Of a stretch of DNA of 64,000 bases, positions 9,392-18,160 are shown one piece after another (position 1 is the first letter of the stretch; every line of letters begins with the position of its first letter). The stretch covers positions 1 through 64,000 of the forward strand of contig NZ_SMKD01000002.1 in assembly GCF_004348595.1 (NCBI RefSeq), read 5' to 3'. The stretch is from Micromonospora sp. KC723. Lineage in GTDB: Bacteria; Actinomycetota; Actinomycetes; Mycobacteriales; Micromonosporaceae. The position numbers were made by a program, and so were the translations under genes. A model generated the notes under the pieces. That model was not told where the DNA came from and did not search any database. It worked only from the letters and a program-made list of their open reading frames with translations.

Positions 9392-10542
9392 TGGTCGCTC
9401 GCCTGCTCTACCTGCTCAACGTCAGCAACCCGGACCGGCTCTCCGCCGACTCCGGCTGGCGGCTGGCCGCGACCCTGGCGCCGGCGTGGGCCGACCGGGG
9501 CGTGCGGGTCACGTTCTGCTCCCCCGCGCCGCTGCCCGACCCGCGCGTCCGGTTCGTCGCCTCCGCGTCGCCGGCCAGCAAGTACCGCGCCCGGTTCGAC
9601 CACGACAGCGCCGTCGTCGCCGACCTCATCAGGAAGGCCGACCCGGACATCGTCGTGGTGAATCAGATCGAACAGGCCGCGGGGGTACGCGCCGCGCTGC
9701 TGGAGACCGGCAGCGCGGCCACCCTGGCCGGCTACTGCCACTACCTGCCGTTCCACGTCGACGGCGACCGTCTGCACGGCGACCCGTCGCTCGGCGACGC
9801 CGGTCTGGGCCGGCCGGTGCTGCTGCACTTCGTGGCGGGCCTGCTCGCCTGCGACCGCGTGCTGGTCCACTCGGTCACCGCCCGGGACTGGGTGGTGCGC
9901 GCCGCGGTCGCCTGCGGGATGCCGGCGCCGGCCCGCATCGAGATCGTGCCGCCGGCCCGGGACCCGGAGCTGGTGCGGGCACCGGACGGCGAGCGCCGCA
10001 GCACCGGCACCGGCGTCTACAACCACCGGCTCTACGCCCACTACGGCACCGCGCGCCTGGTCGACCTGGTCCGCCGGATCACCACCGGCACCCCGGTGCG
10101 GATCCAGGTCACCGACCTGTTCGGGGCGCGCCGTCCGGGCCGGACCGCGCTGGACGCCAGCCCGGAGCGCTACCGTGCCGCGCTCGCCGCGATCCCGGGG
10201 GTGCGGGTCGTTTCCGACGGTGGTAGCCGCGCTCGGTACCGGTCGCTGCTGACCGGCGCCGACTTCGCGATCGCACCGTTCCGGCCCGGCTGCCCGTGGT
10301 CCATGTCGGTGATCGACTGCCAGGCCCTGGGCATCCCGGTGATCGCGCCGCGGATGGGCTGGATGAGCGAGCACATCGACCCCGAGCTGCTCTTCGACGA
10401 CGCCGAGGACGGCGTGAAGATCGCCCAGCGACTGGTTGAGGACCCGCTGTTCCGCGCCGAGCAGGCCCGGCGAGCCCATCAGAGCACCGCGTCACTCGAC
10501 GTCGGCCTGATCGCCGGGCGGTACCTGGCGGCTGTGTCGTGA
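9391..10542 (+). CDS. GT4-like glycosyltransferase
   Basis: A 383-residue protein of GT-B type. The C-terminal half contains SRARYRSLLTGADFAIAPF followed by SVIDCQALGIPVIAP, the place where GT4 enzymes bind the sugar nucleotide. The N-terminal half LLYLLNVSNPDRLSADSGWRL is an unusual acceptor domain and no close family is recognised. The ATG overlaps the stop of the GH42 gene (TGATG) and its own stop overlaps the next start, so the four genes are translationally coupled. The donor and acceptor cannot be told from sequence. Confidence 0.7.
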   Translation: MVARLLYLLNVSNPDRLSADSGWRLAATLAPAWADRGVRVTFCSPAPLPDPRVRFVASASPASKYRARFDHDSAVVADLIRKADPDIVVVNQIEQAAGVRAALLETGSAATLAGYCHYLPFHVDGDRLHGDPSLGDAGLGRPVLLHFVAGLLACDRVLVHSVTARDWVVRAAVACGMPAPARIEIVPPARDPELVRAPDGERRSTGTGVYNHRLYAHYGTARLVDLVRRITTGTPVRIQVTDLFGARRPGRTALDASPERYRAALAAIPGVRVVSDGGSRARYRSLLTGADFAIAPFRPGCPWSMSVIDCQALGIPVIAPRMGWMSEHIDPELLFDDAEDGVKIAQRLVEDPLFRAEQARRAHQSTASLDVGLIAGRYLAAVS

Positions 10543-11243
10543 CCGGCTCCTACGACGTGGTGTTCTTGTCCTACGACGAGCCGCTGGCCGACGAGCTGTA
10601 CCGGCTGCTGACCGCGACGTTCGGCACGGTGCGGCGCGTGCACGGGGTGCACGGCATGCGGCAGGCGTACCTGCGCACGTCGGCGGTGGCGTCGACCGAC
10701 GCGTACTTCATCGCCGACGGCGACTTCGAGATCGCGCCGTCGTTCCGGCCGCAGGACGTGCAGCCGCTGCCGGACGGCGTCGCGATGCGCGTCTGGCAGA
10801 CCGAGAACGCCGTGAACGGGCTGCGCTACGGCTACGGCGGGCTGAAACTGTGCCGCCGGGTCGCGATCGCGGCGATGCAGCCTCGGGTCGACGTGCTCGC
10901 CGGCCTGCCCGGGCGCGTCGAGTTCGTCCCGCAGGTGGCCGGGCGGACCCGGTTCAACCAGAGCCCCCGGCACGCGTGGCGCGCCGGCTTCCGCGAGTGC
11001 GCCATGCTCGCCCGTGGCTGCGAGTACGGCATGACCGCCGCCTCCGCCAAGCGGCGCATCGACCGCTGGCTCGCCGGCGGGTCCGCGCCCTATGCGGCCT
11101 GGTCGGTACGCGGCGCGCGGGACGGGCTGGCGTTCGCAGGGGCCACCGCACCCGATGACACCGACCGCTGGGAGAACCTGAACCGCCCGGCCTGGCTGGA
11201 CCGCCATTTCTGGCAGAACTTCGGAAGAGGAGAGTTGTCGTGA
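10539..11243 (+). CDS. GT-A-like glycosyltransferase domain protein
   Basis: A 234-residue protein starting with GTG in a four-base overlap. It has FLSYDEPLADELYRLL at the N-terminus, then RRVHGVHGMRQAYL, and YFIADGDFEI around residue 60, which looks like a DxD metal site. The same string of motifs occurs in small glycosyltransferase-like proteins found in phages and polysaccharide loci. The C-terminal part is not recognised. Placement between two other glycosyltransferase-like genes supports a role in glycan or glycoside assembly; catalytic activity is not certain. Confidence 0.6.
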   Translation: MTGSYDVVFLSYDEPLADELYRLLTATFGTVRRVHGVHGMRQAYLRTSAVASTDAYFIADGDFEIAPSFRPQDVQPLPDGVAMRVWQTENAVNGLRYGYGGLKLCRRVAIAAMQPRVDVLAGLPGRVEFVPQVAGRTRFNQSPRHAWRAGFRECAMLARGCEYGMTAASAKRRIDRWLAGGSAPYAAWSVRGARDGLAFAGATAPDDTDRWENLNRPAWLDRHFWQNFGRGELS

Positions 11244-12139
11244 GCGCACCCCCGCTGATCGCCGTCGTCGGACCGGTCGAGCCGCCTCTGCTGGAGGCCT
11301 TCATCACCCACTACGAGCACCTCGGTGTCGAACGGTTCCTGTTCGCCCTGCATTTCCCGCTGCCCACCCCGGCGTCCGTGCAGGAGCCGCTGATCGAGAT
11401 CTGCCGGCGGCGGATCGGCGGCGCGCAGCTGGTGGCCGAGGAGCCGTGGCACGAGAGTGCCAGCAACCGGCTTCGTGACGAGCTGCGCGACCGCGCGGGC
11501 CAGGGGTGGCACCTGCTGGCCGACGCCGACGAGTTTCAGTGCCACCCCGGCGGCCTGGCCACCACGGTGCGCGACGCGGAGGCGGCCGGGGTGCCGGTCG
11601 CCGGCGGCGTCATGCTGGACCGGGTGGCGGCGGACGGCTCGATCGACGGCTGGTCGCCGAGTGACGGGCTGGATGCGGCCTACCCGGCAGGCGCGTTCCT
11701 GACCCACTCGCTGCTGCGCGGCGACCCCCGCAAGATCGTCCTGGTGCACTCGTCGGTGCGGGAGGTGGCGGTCGGCAACCACCGGGCCCCCGGCTTCCGG
11801 CCGGTCAACGCGCCGCGGGTGGCGATCCACCACTTCAAGTGGCGCGCCGGTGTCGTCACCTACCTGCGGCAGCGCCTCGACAAGCTGACCGCCGGCGAGT
11901 GGCGCGAGCTGAGCCCGGCGCCGCGGCTGGAGGCGACCCGATTCTTCACGCACATCGACACCCACGGCGGGCGCTTCGACATCGGTGACCCGGTGCTGAA
12001 CTTCCGCCCGGTCACGGTGGACCGGCTGCCCGACTGGTGGGCGGCGGACTCTCAGCATCTGGTCGACACATGGCGGCCGCCTACCGCCCCGGCGGCCAAA
12101 CCGGCCGCTGCGGCCGGGGTGCGGTCCGGGAATAGCTGA
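11240..12139 (+). CDS. Glycosyltransferase family 2/92-like protein
   Basis: A 299-residue protein with GPVEPPLLEAFITHYEHLGV at the N-terminus and GWHLLADADEFQ at about residue 90, the DxDE metal site of glycosyltransferases of the GT2/GT92 type. A later VAIHHFKWR segment is also typical. GTG start in a GTGA overlap with the preceding stop; it is the last gene of the GH42-glycosyltransferase unit and is followed directly by a hairpin terminator. The C-terminal Ala/Pro-rich tail is probably disordered. Confidence 0.7.
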   Translation: MSAPPLIAVVGPVEPPLLEAFITHYEHLGVERFLFALHFPLPTPASVQEPLIEICRRRIGGAQLVAEEPWHESASNRLRDELRDRAGQGWHLLADADEFQCHPGGLATTVRDAEAAGVPVAGGVMLDRVAADGSIDGWSPSDGLDAAYPAGAFLTHSLLRGDPRKIVLVHSSVREVAVGNHRAPGFRPVNAPRVAIHHFKWRAGVVTYLRQRLDKLTAGEWRELSPAPRLEATRFFTHIDTHGGRFDIGDPVLNFRPVTVDRLPDWWAADSQHLVDTWRPPTAPAAKPAAAAGVRSGNS

Positions 12140-12149
12140 TTTCGACGGG

Positions 12150-12180
12150 GGCTGGGCTCCGGCGCACGCCGGGCCCGGCC
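12150..12180 (+). terminator. Hairpin terminator after the GH42-GT unit
   Basis: The left arm 12150-12163 pairs with 12168-12180 around a GCAC loop: 13 base pairs with one bulged C and two G-U pairs, followed by CTTT. It begins ten bases after the stop of the last glycosyltransferase gene. Confidence 0.6.
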
Positions 12181-12464
12181 CTTTGCCTGCGCCGGGCGTT
12201 TGCCTAGCTCACCGCCACTGCCGGAAACTAAACATATTTATTGTGAGACAAGGGTAACAACATCGTCGAGACTTCCCCGGTCGGCCAATTCATATTGTGG
12301 AGGACGCCGGGCACACCCGCTTCGTGACGAAGTGTCGCCATCGGAGCACCCAATCGGTTGCCCGGCCCGCCGAACACCACTACGGTGATCAATGAGGCGC
12401 CGCTCGGAAACTCGATTTCACCACATTGTTCTCCATGTGGCGCGAAGCCCTGTGCAAGGATTCG

Positions 12465-13217
12465 ATGCTCCTGGGGGGCGAGTTGGACACCCACACTCCC
12501 GACACGCAGGCGGGCGCCGTGACCATGCCGGTCGCCGCGGACGACGCCCACCCGCTGCGCGTGCTGCTCTGCAACGATCGGCCACTGCTCCTCGACGGCC
12601 TCTGCTCACTGCTAGGCCACGAAACCGACATCACCGTGATCGGCACCGCCGACACCACCACCCAGGCCATGGCGCTCGCCCACCACCATCGGCCACAGGT
12701 CGTCGTCACGGGGGCCCGGTTGCACCAGGTCCCCGCCGCCGACCTGGTGCGCCGGCTACGCCAGGAACCGCTCGACCCACCACCGCGCGTCATCGTCTTC
12801 GCCCTGTCGGCCATTGACGACCATCTTGCCGATGTGCTCTACGCCGGCGCCAGCGGACTGCTCGGCGACGACGCCGGCCGCGAGGAGATGGCCATGGCGA
12901 TCCGGGCCGTCGCTCGCGGTCACGCCATGCTCGGCCCGCGGATCGCCCAGCGCCTGATGGAGTGGTTCCGGGAGAGCCGGTCACCGGCGCGCAGCCGCGT
13001 CGACCTGCCGGTCGGCACCGTGCTGACCCCGCGGGAGAAGGAGATCCTCACCCTCGCCGCCCACGGTTTGTCCACCGACGACATCGCCACCAAACTGTTC
13101 ATCGGCACCGCCACCGTGCGCACCCACCTCTACCGGCTGCAGATGAAACTACAGCTCAAGGACCGCGCCCAACTCGTCTCGTTCGCCTTCCGCGCCGGCA
13201 TCGTCAACCCTGTCTGA
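12465..13217 (+). CDS. LuxR/NarL-type regulator with degenerate receiver
   Basis: About 250 residues. The N-terminal part aligns with response-regulator receivers (LRVLLCNDRPLLLDGLCSLL, then AGASGLLGDDA) but the phosphoacceptor position reads VVVTGAR instead of VVLMDIR. The acidic pair is ND, and the conserved Lys near the end is missing. The C-terminus is a complete LuxR helix-turn-helix: LTPREKEILTLAAHGLSTDDIATKLFIGTATVRTHLYRLQMKL. It probably binds DNA as a dimer without classical phosphorylation. I chose the ATG at 12465 after AAGGA; TTG 12426, ATG 12435 or ATG 12525 are possible. It stands between the glycosyltransferase unit and the sulfotransferase/AmCP operon, so it is the likely pathway regulator (inference). 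Confidence 0.8.
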   Translation: MLLGGELDTHTPDTQAGAVTMPVAADDAHPLRVLLCNDRPLLLDGLCSLLGHETDITVIGTADTTTQAMALAHHHRPQVVVTGARLHQVPAADLVRRLRQEPLDPPPRVIVFALSAIDDHLADVLYAGASGLLGDDAGREEMAMAIRAVARGHAMLGPRIAQRLMEWFRESRSPARSRVDLPVGTVLTPREKEILTLAAHGLSTDDIATKLFIGTATVRTHLYRLQMKLQLKDRAQLVSFAFRAGIVNPV

Positions 13218-13273
13218 CAGGCGCCGGATCCCGGACGCACCCGCGCCGGCACCGCCACCGGTTGCCAGCCCTC

Positions 13274-13303
13274 CGGCTCACCACCGCCGCCCGGTGTGAG
13301 CCG
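13274..13303. terminator. Hairpin between converging genes
   Basis: CGGCTCAC at 13274-13281 and GTGAGCCG at 13296-13303 form a perfect eight-base-pair stem with a 14-base loop, between the converging LuxR-type and sulfotransferase genes. It may terminate both; there is no long T-run on either side. Confidence 0.4.
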
Positions 13304-13308
13304 AGGCC

Positions 13309-14052
13309 TCAAACCGTCAGGCGGTGCTCGCGCAGCTCGGCATAGAACGGCAGGTGGTACCGGTGGAACCCGGCCAGCCGCGGGTCCGCGCGCACCTCTT
13401 CCCGCGCCGGCTCCGGGGACCGACGCACGCCGAACCCGGTGCTGCTGCTGGCGTCACGGTGCCAGCGCTCGGTGCGCTCCCACTGCCCCGGCACCCCGGC
13501 CTCCCAGCGCAGCGACTCGGGCAGGAAGTCGATGCCGACCCGCTCGCAGTACGCCCGCACGGTCGCCTCCGGCCGGTCCAGCAGATCGTCGGAGTCGATC
13601 ACCACCGGCACCTCGCCGGTCGCCTCACGTACCGCGGTGAAGATCTCGTGGAGCCGGGCAAGCCCCACCTCGTCGCGGGTCAGCTCCGGGTTGAGCGCGG
13701 CGTGCGAGACGATCACCTCGGCCGGGTCGCGGATGATGAACGTGTGCGTGGCGCCGCGCAGGAACCCGGGCTCGCTCACCGCCAGTGGGTAGTGGAAGTC
13801 GGTGGTGTCCTTGAAGAAGGTCCGCCCGGGCAGCCCGAGCAGGGCGCCGATCAACTCCTGCTCCGAGCGCACCGCGCGCCCGGCGACCTCGGCCGAGCCG
13901 AAATCACCCACGTGCGAGAACGGCTCGTGGACCACCGTGAAATCCCCGCGCTGCATCATCATGCGCTCGAAGGCGGTGGACCGGCTGCGCGGGGCACTCC
14001 AGAGGGCCAGCAGCATCGTGGTCACGCCGGCCAGTCCCGTTGCCTCGGCCAT
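13309..14052 (-). CDS. PAPS-dependent sulfotransferase family protein
   Basis: A 247-residue sulfotransferase-fold protein. The 5'-phosphosulfate loop WSAPRSRSTAFERMM is at about residues 18-32, and the 3'-phosphate motif FIIRDPAEVIVSHAAL is at about 107. Such enzymes move sulfate from PAPS to a hydroxyl or amine. The start is the ATG at 14052, because GGAGGAG lies seven bases before it; the GTG two codons earlier is too close to it. It is divergent from the AmCP operon, which ends with CysD/CysN that make the PAPS precursor. In azinomycin/ficellomycin-type pathways a sulfate ester serves as leaving group for aziridine closure, so this enzyme may sulfate the carrier-bound diamino-dihydroxy acid (inference). 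Confidence 0.85.
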   Translation of the reverse strand: MAEATGLAGVTTMLLALWSAPRSRSTAFERMMMQRGDFTVVHEPFSHVGDFGSAEVAGRAVRSEQELIGALLGLPGRTFFKDTTDFHYPLAVSEPGFLRGATHTFIIRDPAEVIVSHAALNPELTRDEVGLARLHEIFTAVREATGEVPVVIDSDDLLDRPEATVRAYCERVGIDFLPESLRWEAGVPGQWERTERWHRDASSSTGFGVRRSPEPAREEVRADPRLAGFHRYHLPFYAELREHRLTV

Positions 14053-14261
14053 GAACACTCCTCCCCGATAGGCGAGATGCCACCGTAACCAGCGCCGCCG
14101 CCGATAACCACAAGGACGTACGCAAATCAGCCACAGGTTTACCCGAATTCATCAACAGGGCGAGACCGGTCGATCAGCTAAGCGTTTAATACGCGCGCCG
14201 AAGGTCCCGGAATCAACCTGACGCGGAATCGCCGCACGAGGTTCCGCGATTCAATTTCCCG
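14053..14261. promoter_or_regulatory. Divergent promoter region of the AmCP operon
   Basis: This spacer is clearly richer in A and T than its surroundings (for example AGCGTTTAATACGCG near 14181-14195) and separates the sulfotransferase from the main operon, so it should carry both promoters. The inverted repeat GAATCGC (14226-14232) and GCGATTC (14246-14252) lies just before the GTG start at 14262 and could be an operator or an mRNA hairpin hiding the start, which has no obvious Shine-Dalgarno sequence. Confidence 0.5.
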
Positions 14262-14927
14262 GTGTTCACCATCGACATCTCCCCGTATCTCGACAATGTC
14301 GGGGCCACGACGGCCGGGCGGACGGCCACGGGCCGGTTGAACGTCTGGAACAACTCCTTCGCCGCCGAGAACCTGCCACCGGGCGGTTCCAACGTCATGG
14401 TCGGCGGGGTGCCCTACGTGATGCCCCCGTTCGGCGGCATTGACCCGGACAATATCCGCTGCGCCGGGCAGTACCTGGAGTTGCCCGGCCCCGGCCGGGC
14501 GGTCGACTGGCTCCACCTGCTGGCCACCGGCGAGCGCCGGGTCGAGGACGAGATCGCTGTGCACTTCGCCGACGGCTCGGTCGACTTCGAGCCGGTTCGG
14601 GTCTCCGACTTCTGGGCGGCGCCGGCGGCGTTCGGCGAGGTCCCCGCGTTCGAGACGCTGATGCACTACCCGGCGCACACCCAGTTCGGCGTGCCCGCCA
14701 GCGTCTGGTCGCAGCGGGTGCCCGTCACCCGGCGCCTACCGCTGATCGGTATCGGTCTGCCGGTGAACGCGGCCCTGCACGTCTTCGCCGTCACGCTGCA
14801 ACCACCGGACGGCACCCGGCGGCCCGCCGCCGTCAGCACGGCGGGCACGGCACCGAGCACCGGGGCTGCCACCAGCACCGCCGGCGAGGCGCAGCCCGCG
14901 GTGCCGAGCACGGCGGGTGCCCGATGA
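14262..14927 (+). CDS. Stand-alone beta-sandwich (sugar-binding-like) protein
   Basis: A 221-residue protein. It resembles the beta-sandwich module often appended to actinobacterial glycosidases and esterases: FTIDISPYLDNVGAT, then NSFAAENLPPGG, GVPYVMPPFGG, DNIRCAGQYLELPGP, DWLHLLATGERR and VHFADGSVDF. That module usually binds carbohydrate or stabilises a catalytic domain, but here it stands alone with no signal peptide. A low-complexity Ala/Thr/Ser tail occupies the last 40 residues. GTG is the only possible start after the in-frame stop at 14187. Its stop overlaps the start of the BtrH-like gene, so the two products probably work as a pair. Role unknown; one hypothesis is an AziU2/AziU3-like ring-forming pair. 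Confidence 0.65.
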   Translation: MFTIDISPYLDNVGATTAGRTATGRLNVWNNSFAAENLPPGGSNVMVGGVPYVMPPFGGIDPDNIRCAGQYLELPGPGRAVDWLHLLATGERRVEDEIAVHFADGSVDFEPVRVSDFWAAPAAFGEVPAFETLMHYPAHTQFGVPASVWSQRVPVTRRLPLIGIGLPVNAALHVFAVTLQPPDGTRRPAAVSTAGTAPSTGAATSTAGEAQPAVPSTAGAR

Positions 14928-15988
14928 CCACGACCGCGGCTCCCGCCGGAACCCCGGCCGTACGGCCGCGCCAGGCCCGGCGCGCCCCCTCGACGTTCTA
15001 CCGCGACCCGATCAGCTGCCTGCAGGCGTCGTTCGGCTCCGTGGTCGCCGACGCCGGCCACGACCCCCTCGCCGCCCTCGGCGCGCGCTGGGAGTTCCGG
15101 TACATCCCCGGCGACGTGCGCTCCGAGGAGTTCTACTTCCCGGAGCGCGAGCCCGGCGACACCGCCGGCAGCATGATGCCCTACCACCCGGCGCACTCGA
15201 CCTGGTTCACACCGGAGACCGCCGAGCCGCTCGAGGAGCTCGCCGCGCTGATCGAGAACGGCCTGGCGCCGATCGCCGCCGTTGACAACTACCACCTGCC
15301 GTTCCGCCCGGCCTACCACGACGTGCACGCCGCCCACCTAGTGCTGATCTATGGGGTGGACCCCGGCCGCGGCCTGGTCTGGGTGGCCGACCCGATGCCG
15401 CCCGCCTTCTCCGGGCCGATCCGTGCGGAGGACTTCCTCAACGCGTGGGGCTCGGCCAACCCCGCCGACCACCAGGACGCCTTCTTCAGCGACGCCCGCA
15501 TCGACCGGCGCCACATGCTGCTGCGCCTGGGCGCGGACTGGCCGGCAGACGACCCGGCGACCCTGCTCGCCGCGCTGCGCGCCAACCACGCCGACCTGAC
15601 CGCCGACGCACATGACGACGGGCAGTGGACCGGGGTGGCCGGGCTGCGCCGGTTCGTCGAGCACGTCACGCGCAGCGCGCACGCCGGCGACGACGACGCG
15701 CTCAAACAGGTCTACACCTTCGGTTGGAGCCAGCAGGCCGGGTGCAGCCTGCATGGAGAGCTGCTGCGCACCCGTGGCCGGCAGTGGCGCTGTCCCGCCC
15801 TGCGCGAGGCCGGCCGCGCGGTCGAGGCGGCCGCGCACGCCTGGACCGGGCTGCGGGTCACCGCGGCGCACGGCTGGACGCGGCCCGCCGAGACCACCGC
15901 CGACCTGCGCCGGCACGGCGACCGGCTGGCGCAGCGCTACGAGACCGCCGCCTCCGCGCTCACCCGGGCCGTCACCGAGCTCACCTGA
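14924..15988 (+). CDS. BtrH_N-like Cys protease-fold protein
   Basis: A 354-residue protein whose N-terminal half matches the BtrH N-terminal (peptidase C39-like) family. Cys32 lies in [13 protein letters not shown], then the [25 protein letters not shown] segment supplies His, and VWVADPM supplies Asp, so a Cys-His-Asp triad is in place. BtrH transfers an acyl group from a carrier protein to an aminoglycoside in butirosin synthesis, and other members cyclise or cleave amides. The C-terminal half is helical and unassigned. ATG in an ATGA overlap with the beta-sandwich gene. In an operon built on an amino-group carrier protein, this protein might act on carrier-linked amides or in ring closure; its exact reaction is unknown. 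Confidence 0.7.
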   Translation: MTTTAAPAGTPAVRPRQARRAPSTFYRDPISCLQASFGSVVADAGHDPLAALGARWEFRYIPGDVRSEEFYFPEREPGDTAGSMMPYHPAHSTWFTPETAEPLEELAALIENGLAPIAAVDNYHLPFRPAYHDVHAAHLVLIYGVDPGRGLVWVADPMPPAFSGPIRAEDFLNAWGSANPADHQDAFFSDARIDRRHMLLRLGADWPADDPATLLAALRANHADLTADAHDDGQWTGVAGLRRFVEHVTRSAHAGDDDALKQVYTFGWSQQAGCSLHGELLRTRGRQWRCPALREAGRAVEAAAHAWTGLRVTAAHGWTRPAETTADLRRHGDRLAQRYETAASALTRAVTELT

Positions 15989-16019
15989 CCTGACCGCAAC
16001 CGAAGCAAGGAGTGTGCTC

Positions 16020-17315
16020 GTGGACAAGCTCGCCGTCCTCGGTGGCAACCCGGCCGTACCTCGGGACCGGCGTAGCGTCAGCTGGCCAGTGATTACCGAG
16101 GAGGACCGCAAGGCCGTCCTCGGCGTGCTCGACGGGGACTCGCTGGTGTCGAACAGCGACACCCCGACCGCCGTCGACGACCTCGAGGCACGGTTCGCCG
16201 AGCATGTCGGCGCGGCCCGCTGCGTCGGCGTCTCCAACGGCACCACCGCGCTGCAGATCGCCCTCGCCGCGCTCAACATCGGCCCCGGTGACGAGGTGAT
16301 CGTGCCGGCGCTGAGCTTCATCGCGAGCGCCCTGGCACCGCTGCACCAGATGGCCGTACCCGTGTTCGCCGACGTCGACCCGGTGACGTTCACCCTCGAC
16401 CCGGTCGACGTCGCCCGGCGCATCACCGGCCGCACCGCGGCGCTGCTGCCGGTGCACCTGCACGGCATGCCCGCCGACATGGACCCCCTGCGTGAGCTCG
16501 CGGACCGGCACGGGCTGGCCGTCGTCGAGGACGCCGCCCAGGCGCACGGCGCCACCTACCGCGGCCGGGCCGTCGGCTCGCTCGGCGACGCCGCCGCGTT
16601 CAGCCTGCAGGTCACCAAGAACCTGCCCACGTGCGGCGAGGGCGGCCTGATCACCACCGACGACCACGCGGTTGCCGACCGGGCCCGGATGATCCGCCAG
16701 TTCGGTGAGGTGATCGAGGCCGGCAAGTCCCGCGACTACGTCTCCTACCGGCTCGGCTGGAACGCCAAGCTCAACCCGGTGCAGGCCGCGTTCGCCGCCA
16801 GCCAACTGGCGCGGTTCCCCGGCTACGAGGCGCAGCGGCAGGCCAACGTCACCGCGTTCCTGGACCGGCTGCGCGGGCTGCCCGGCATCCAGGTGCCGGC
16901 GCGGCGTGAGTACAGCAGCCACGCATGGCACATCCTGCGGTTCCGGTTCGACCCGGCGGCGCTGGGCCTGCCCGAGGTCGCCCCGGCCGCGCTGCGAGCC
17001 GTGATCCGGCGCGTGATGCGCGCGGAGGGCGTACCCCTGTCGCAGTATCAGCTGACCACGCTTGCTCAGCAGACGGTGTTCCGGGAGCGCGAGGGATTCG
17101 GACGCGGGTACCCGTGGGCCGCGCTCGACGGCGCTGCCCCGTTCGCTCCGGCGGGGCACCCGGTCGCCGAGGCGGTCATCAAGGACTCGCTGACGCTGCA
17201 GAAACGCCATCTGGACCCGACCAGCGGGCCGCTGCTGCAGTTCTACGCCGACGCGTTCGAGAAGGTATGGTCGCACCGCGACACCCTGGTCACCCTGGCG
17301 AGGGCCGCGTCATGA
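16020..17315 (+). CDS. DegT/DnrJ/EryC1/StrS-type PLP aminotransferase
   Basis: A 431-residue PLP enzyme of fold type I. The Schiff-base Lys200 lies in [40 protein letters not shown] and [21 protein letters not shown] are hallmark segments. Such enzymes add an amino group from Glu or Gln to a keto group of a sugar or cyclitol. In AmCP pathways a DegT-type enzyme aminates the ketol made by transketolase on the carrier, giving the second amino group. The start is GTG 16020, seven bases after AAGGAG; GTG 16014 is a less well spaced alternative. Its stop overlaps the start of the transketolase gene. Confidence 0.9.
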   Translation: MDKLAVLGGNPAVPRDRRSVSWPVITEEDRKAVLGVLDGDSLVSNSDTPTAVDDLEARFAEHVGAARCVGVSNGTTALQIALAALNIGPGDEVIVPALSFIASALAPLHQMAVPVFADVDPVTFTLDPVDVARRITGRTAALLPVHLHGMPADMDPLRELADRHGLAVVEDAAQAHGATYRGRAVGSLGDAAAFSLQVTKNLPTCGEGGLITTDDHAVADRARMIRQFGEVIEAGKSRDYVSYRLGWNAKLNPVQAAFAASQLARFPGYEAQRQANVTAFLDRLRGLPGIQVPARREYSSHAWHILRFRFDPAALGLPEVAPAALRAVIRRVMRAEGVPLSQYQLTTLAQQTVFREREGFGRGYPWAALDGAAPFAPAGHPVAEAVIKDSLTLQKRHLDPTSGPLLQFYADAFEKVWSHRDTLVTLARAAS

Positions 17316-18160
17316 CCGTCACCGCCCCCGACCTGACCACGCTGCACCAGCACGCGCACCGCATCCGGGAACGCATCGTCGACGTCTGCGCCGGCCCGGA
17401 GGGCGGCCACCTCGGCGGCTCGCTGTCGCTGGTCGAGGTGCTCACCGCGCTCTACTTCGACGTGATGCGCGTAGACCCGGACCGCCTCGACGACCCGGAC
17501 CGCGACATCTTCCTGCTCAGCAAGGGCCATGCCGGCATCGGCCTGTACTGCACGCTGGCCGAGCGGGGCTACTTCGACCCGGCGGAGCTGGCGGGGTACG
17601 CCCGCAGCGGTGGCCGGTTCATGGCCCACCCGACCCGCTCGATCCCGGGCGTGGAGATGCCCACCGGCTCGCTCGGTCACGGACCGGCCCTGGCGATCGG
17701 GTTCGCCATGGCGGCCCGGCTGGCCGGCAGTAAGCGCACCACCTACGTCGTGCTGGGCGACGGCGAACTGCAGGAGGGCTCGGTGTGGGAGGCCGCGATG
17801 GGTGCGGCCGGACTGGGCCTGGACAACCTGGTGGCCGTCGTCGACCGCAACGGCCTGCAGCTCACCGGCGGCACCGAGTCGATCTGCCGACTGGAACCGG
17901 TCGGCGAGCGGTGGCGCAGCTTCGGTTGGTCGGTCACCGAGGTCGACGGTCAGGACCTGGAGGGGGTACGCGACGCGCTGGCGAGCGCCCCGTGGGAGCC
18001 TGGCAGGCCCAGCGTGCTGGTGGCCCGCACCACCAAGGGCGCCGGGGTGCCGTTCGTGGCAGGCACCCCGCGCAGCCACTACGTGGCCCTCAACGAGCGC
18101 CAGCACGCCAGGGCCCGGTCCGCGCTGCGCCGGGCGGCCGGAGGGGACCGCAATGGCTGA
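17312..18160 (+). CDS. Transketolase, N-terminal (TPP-binding) subunit
   Basis: A 282-residue protein equal to the N-terminal third of transketolase. [19 protein letters not shown] and [10 protein letters not shown] lie near the start. The thiamine-diphosphate motif [15 protein letters not shown] begins at about residue 149 and ends at [11 protein letters not shown], giving the GDG...N pattern. With the next gene it forms a split transketolase that moves a two-carbon ketol unit. In the AmCP pathway described for vazabitide A such a split enzyme extends the carrier-bound glutamate semialdehyde by two carbons. ATGA overlap with the DegT gene; eight-base overlap with the C-terminal subunit gene. 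Confidence 0.93.
   Translation: MTVTAPDLTTLHQHAHRIRERIVDVCAGPEGGHLGGSLSLVEVLTALYFDVMRVDPDRLDDPDRDIFLLSKGHAGIGLYCTLAERGYFDPAELAGYARSGGRFMAHPTRSIPGVEMPTGSLGHGPALAIGFAMAARLAGSKRTTYVVLGDGELQEGSVWEAAMGAAGLGLDNLVAVVDRNGLQLTGGTESICRLEPVGERWRSFGWSVTEVDGQDLEGVRDALASAPWEPGRPSVLVARTTKGAGVPFVAGTPRSHYVALNERQHARARSALRRAAGGDRNG

Noticed and set aside
14262..14927. Call as a glycosidase or esterase
   Set aside because: Only the accessory beta-sandwich is present; no catalytic domain.
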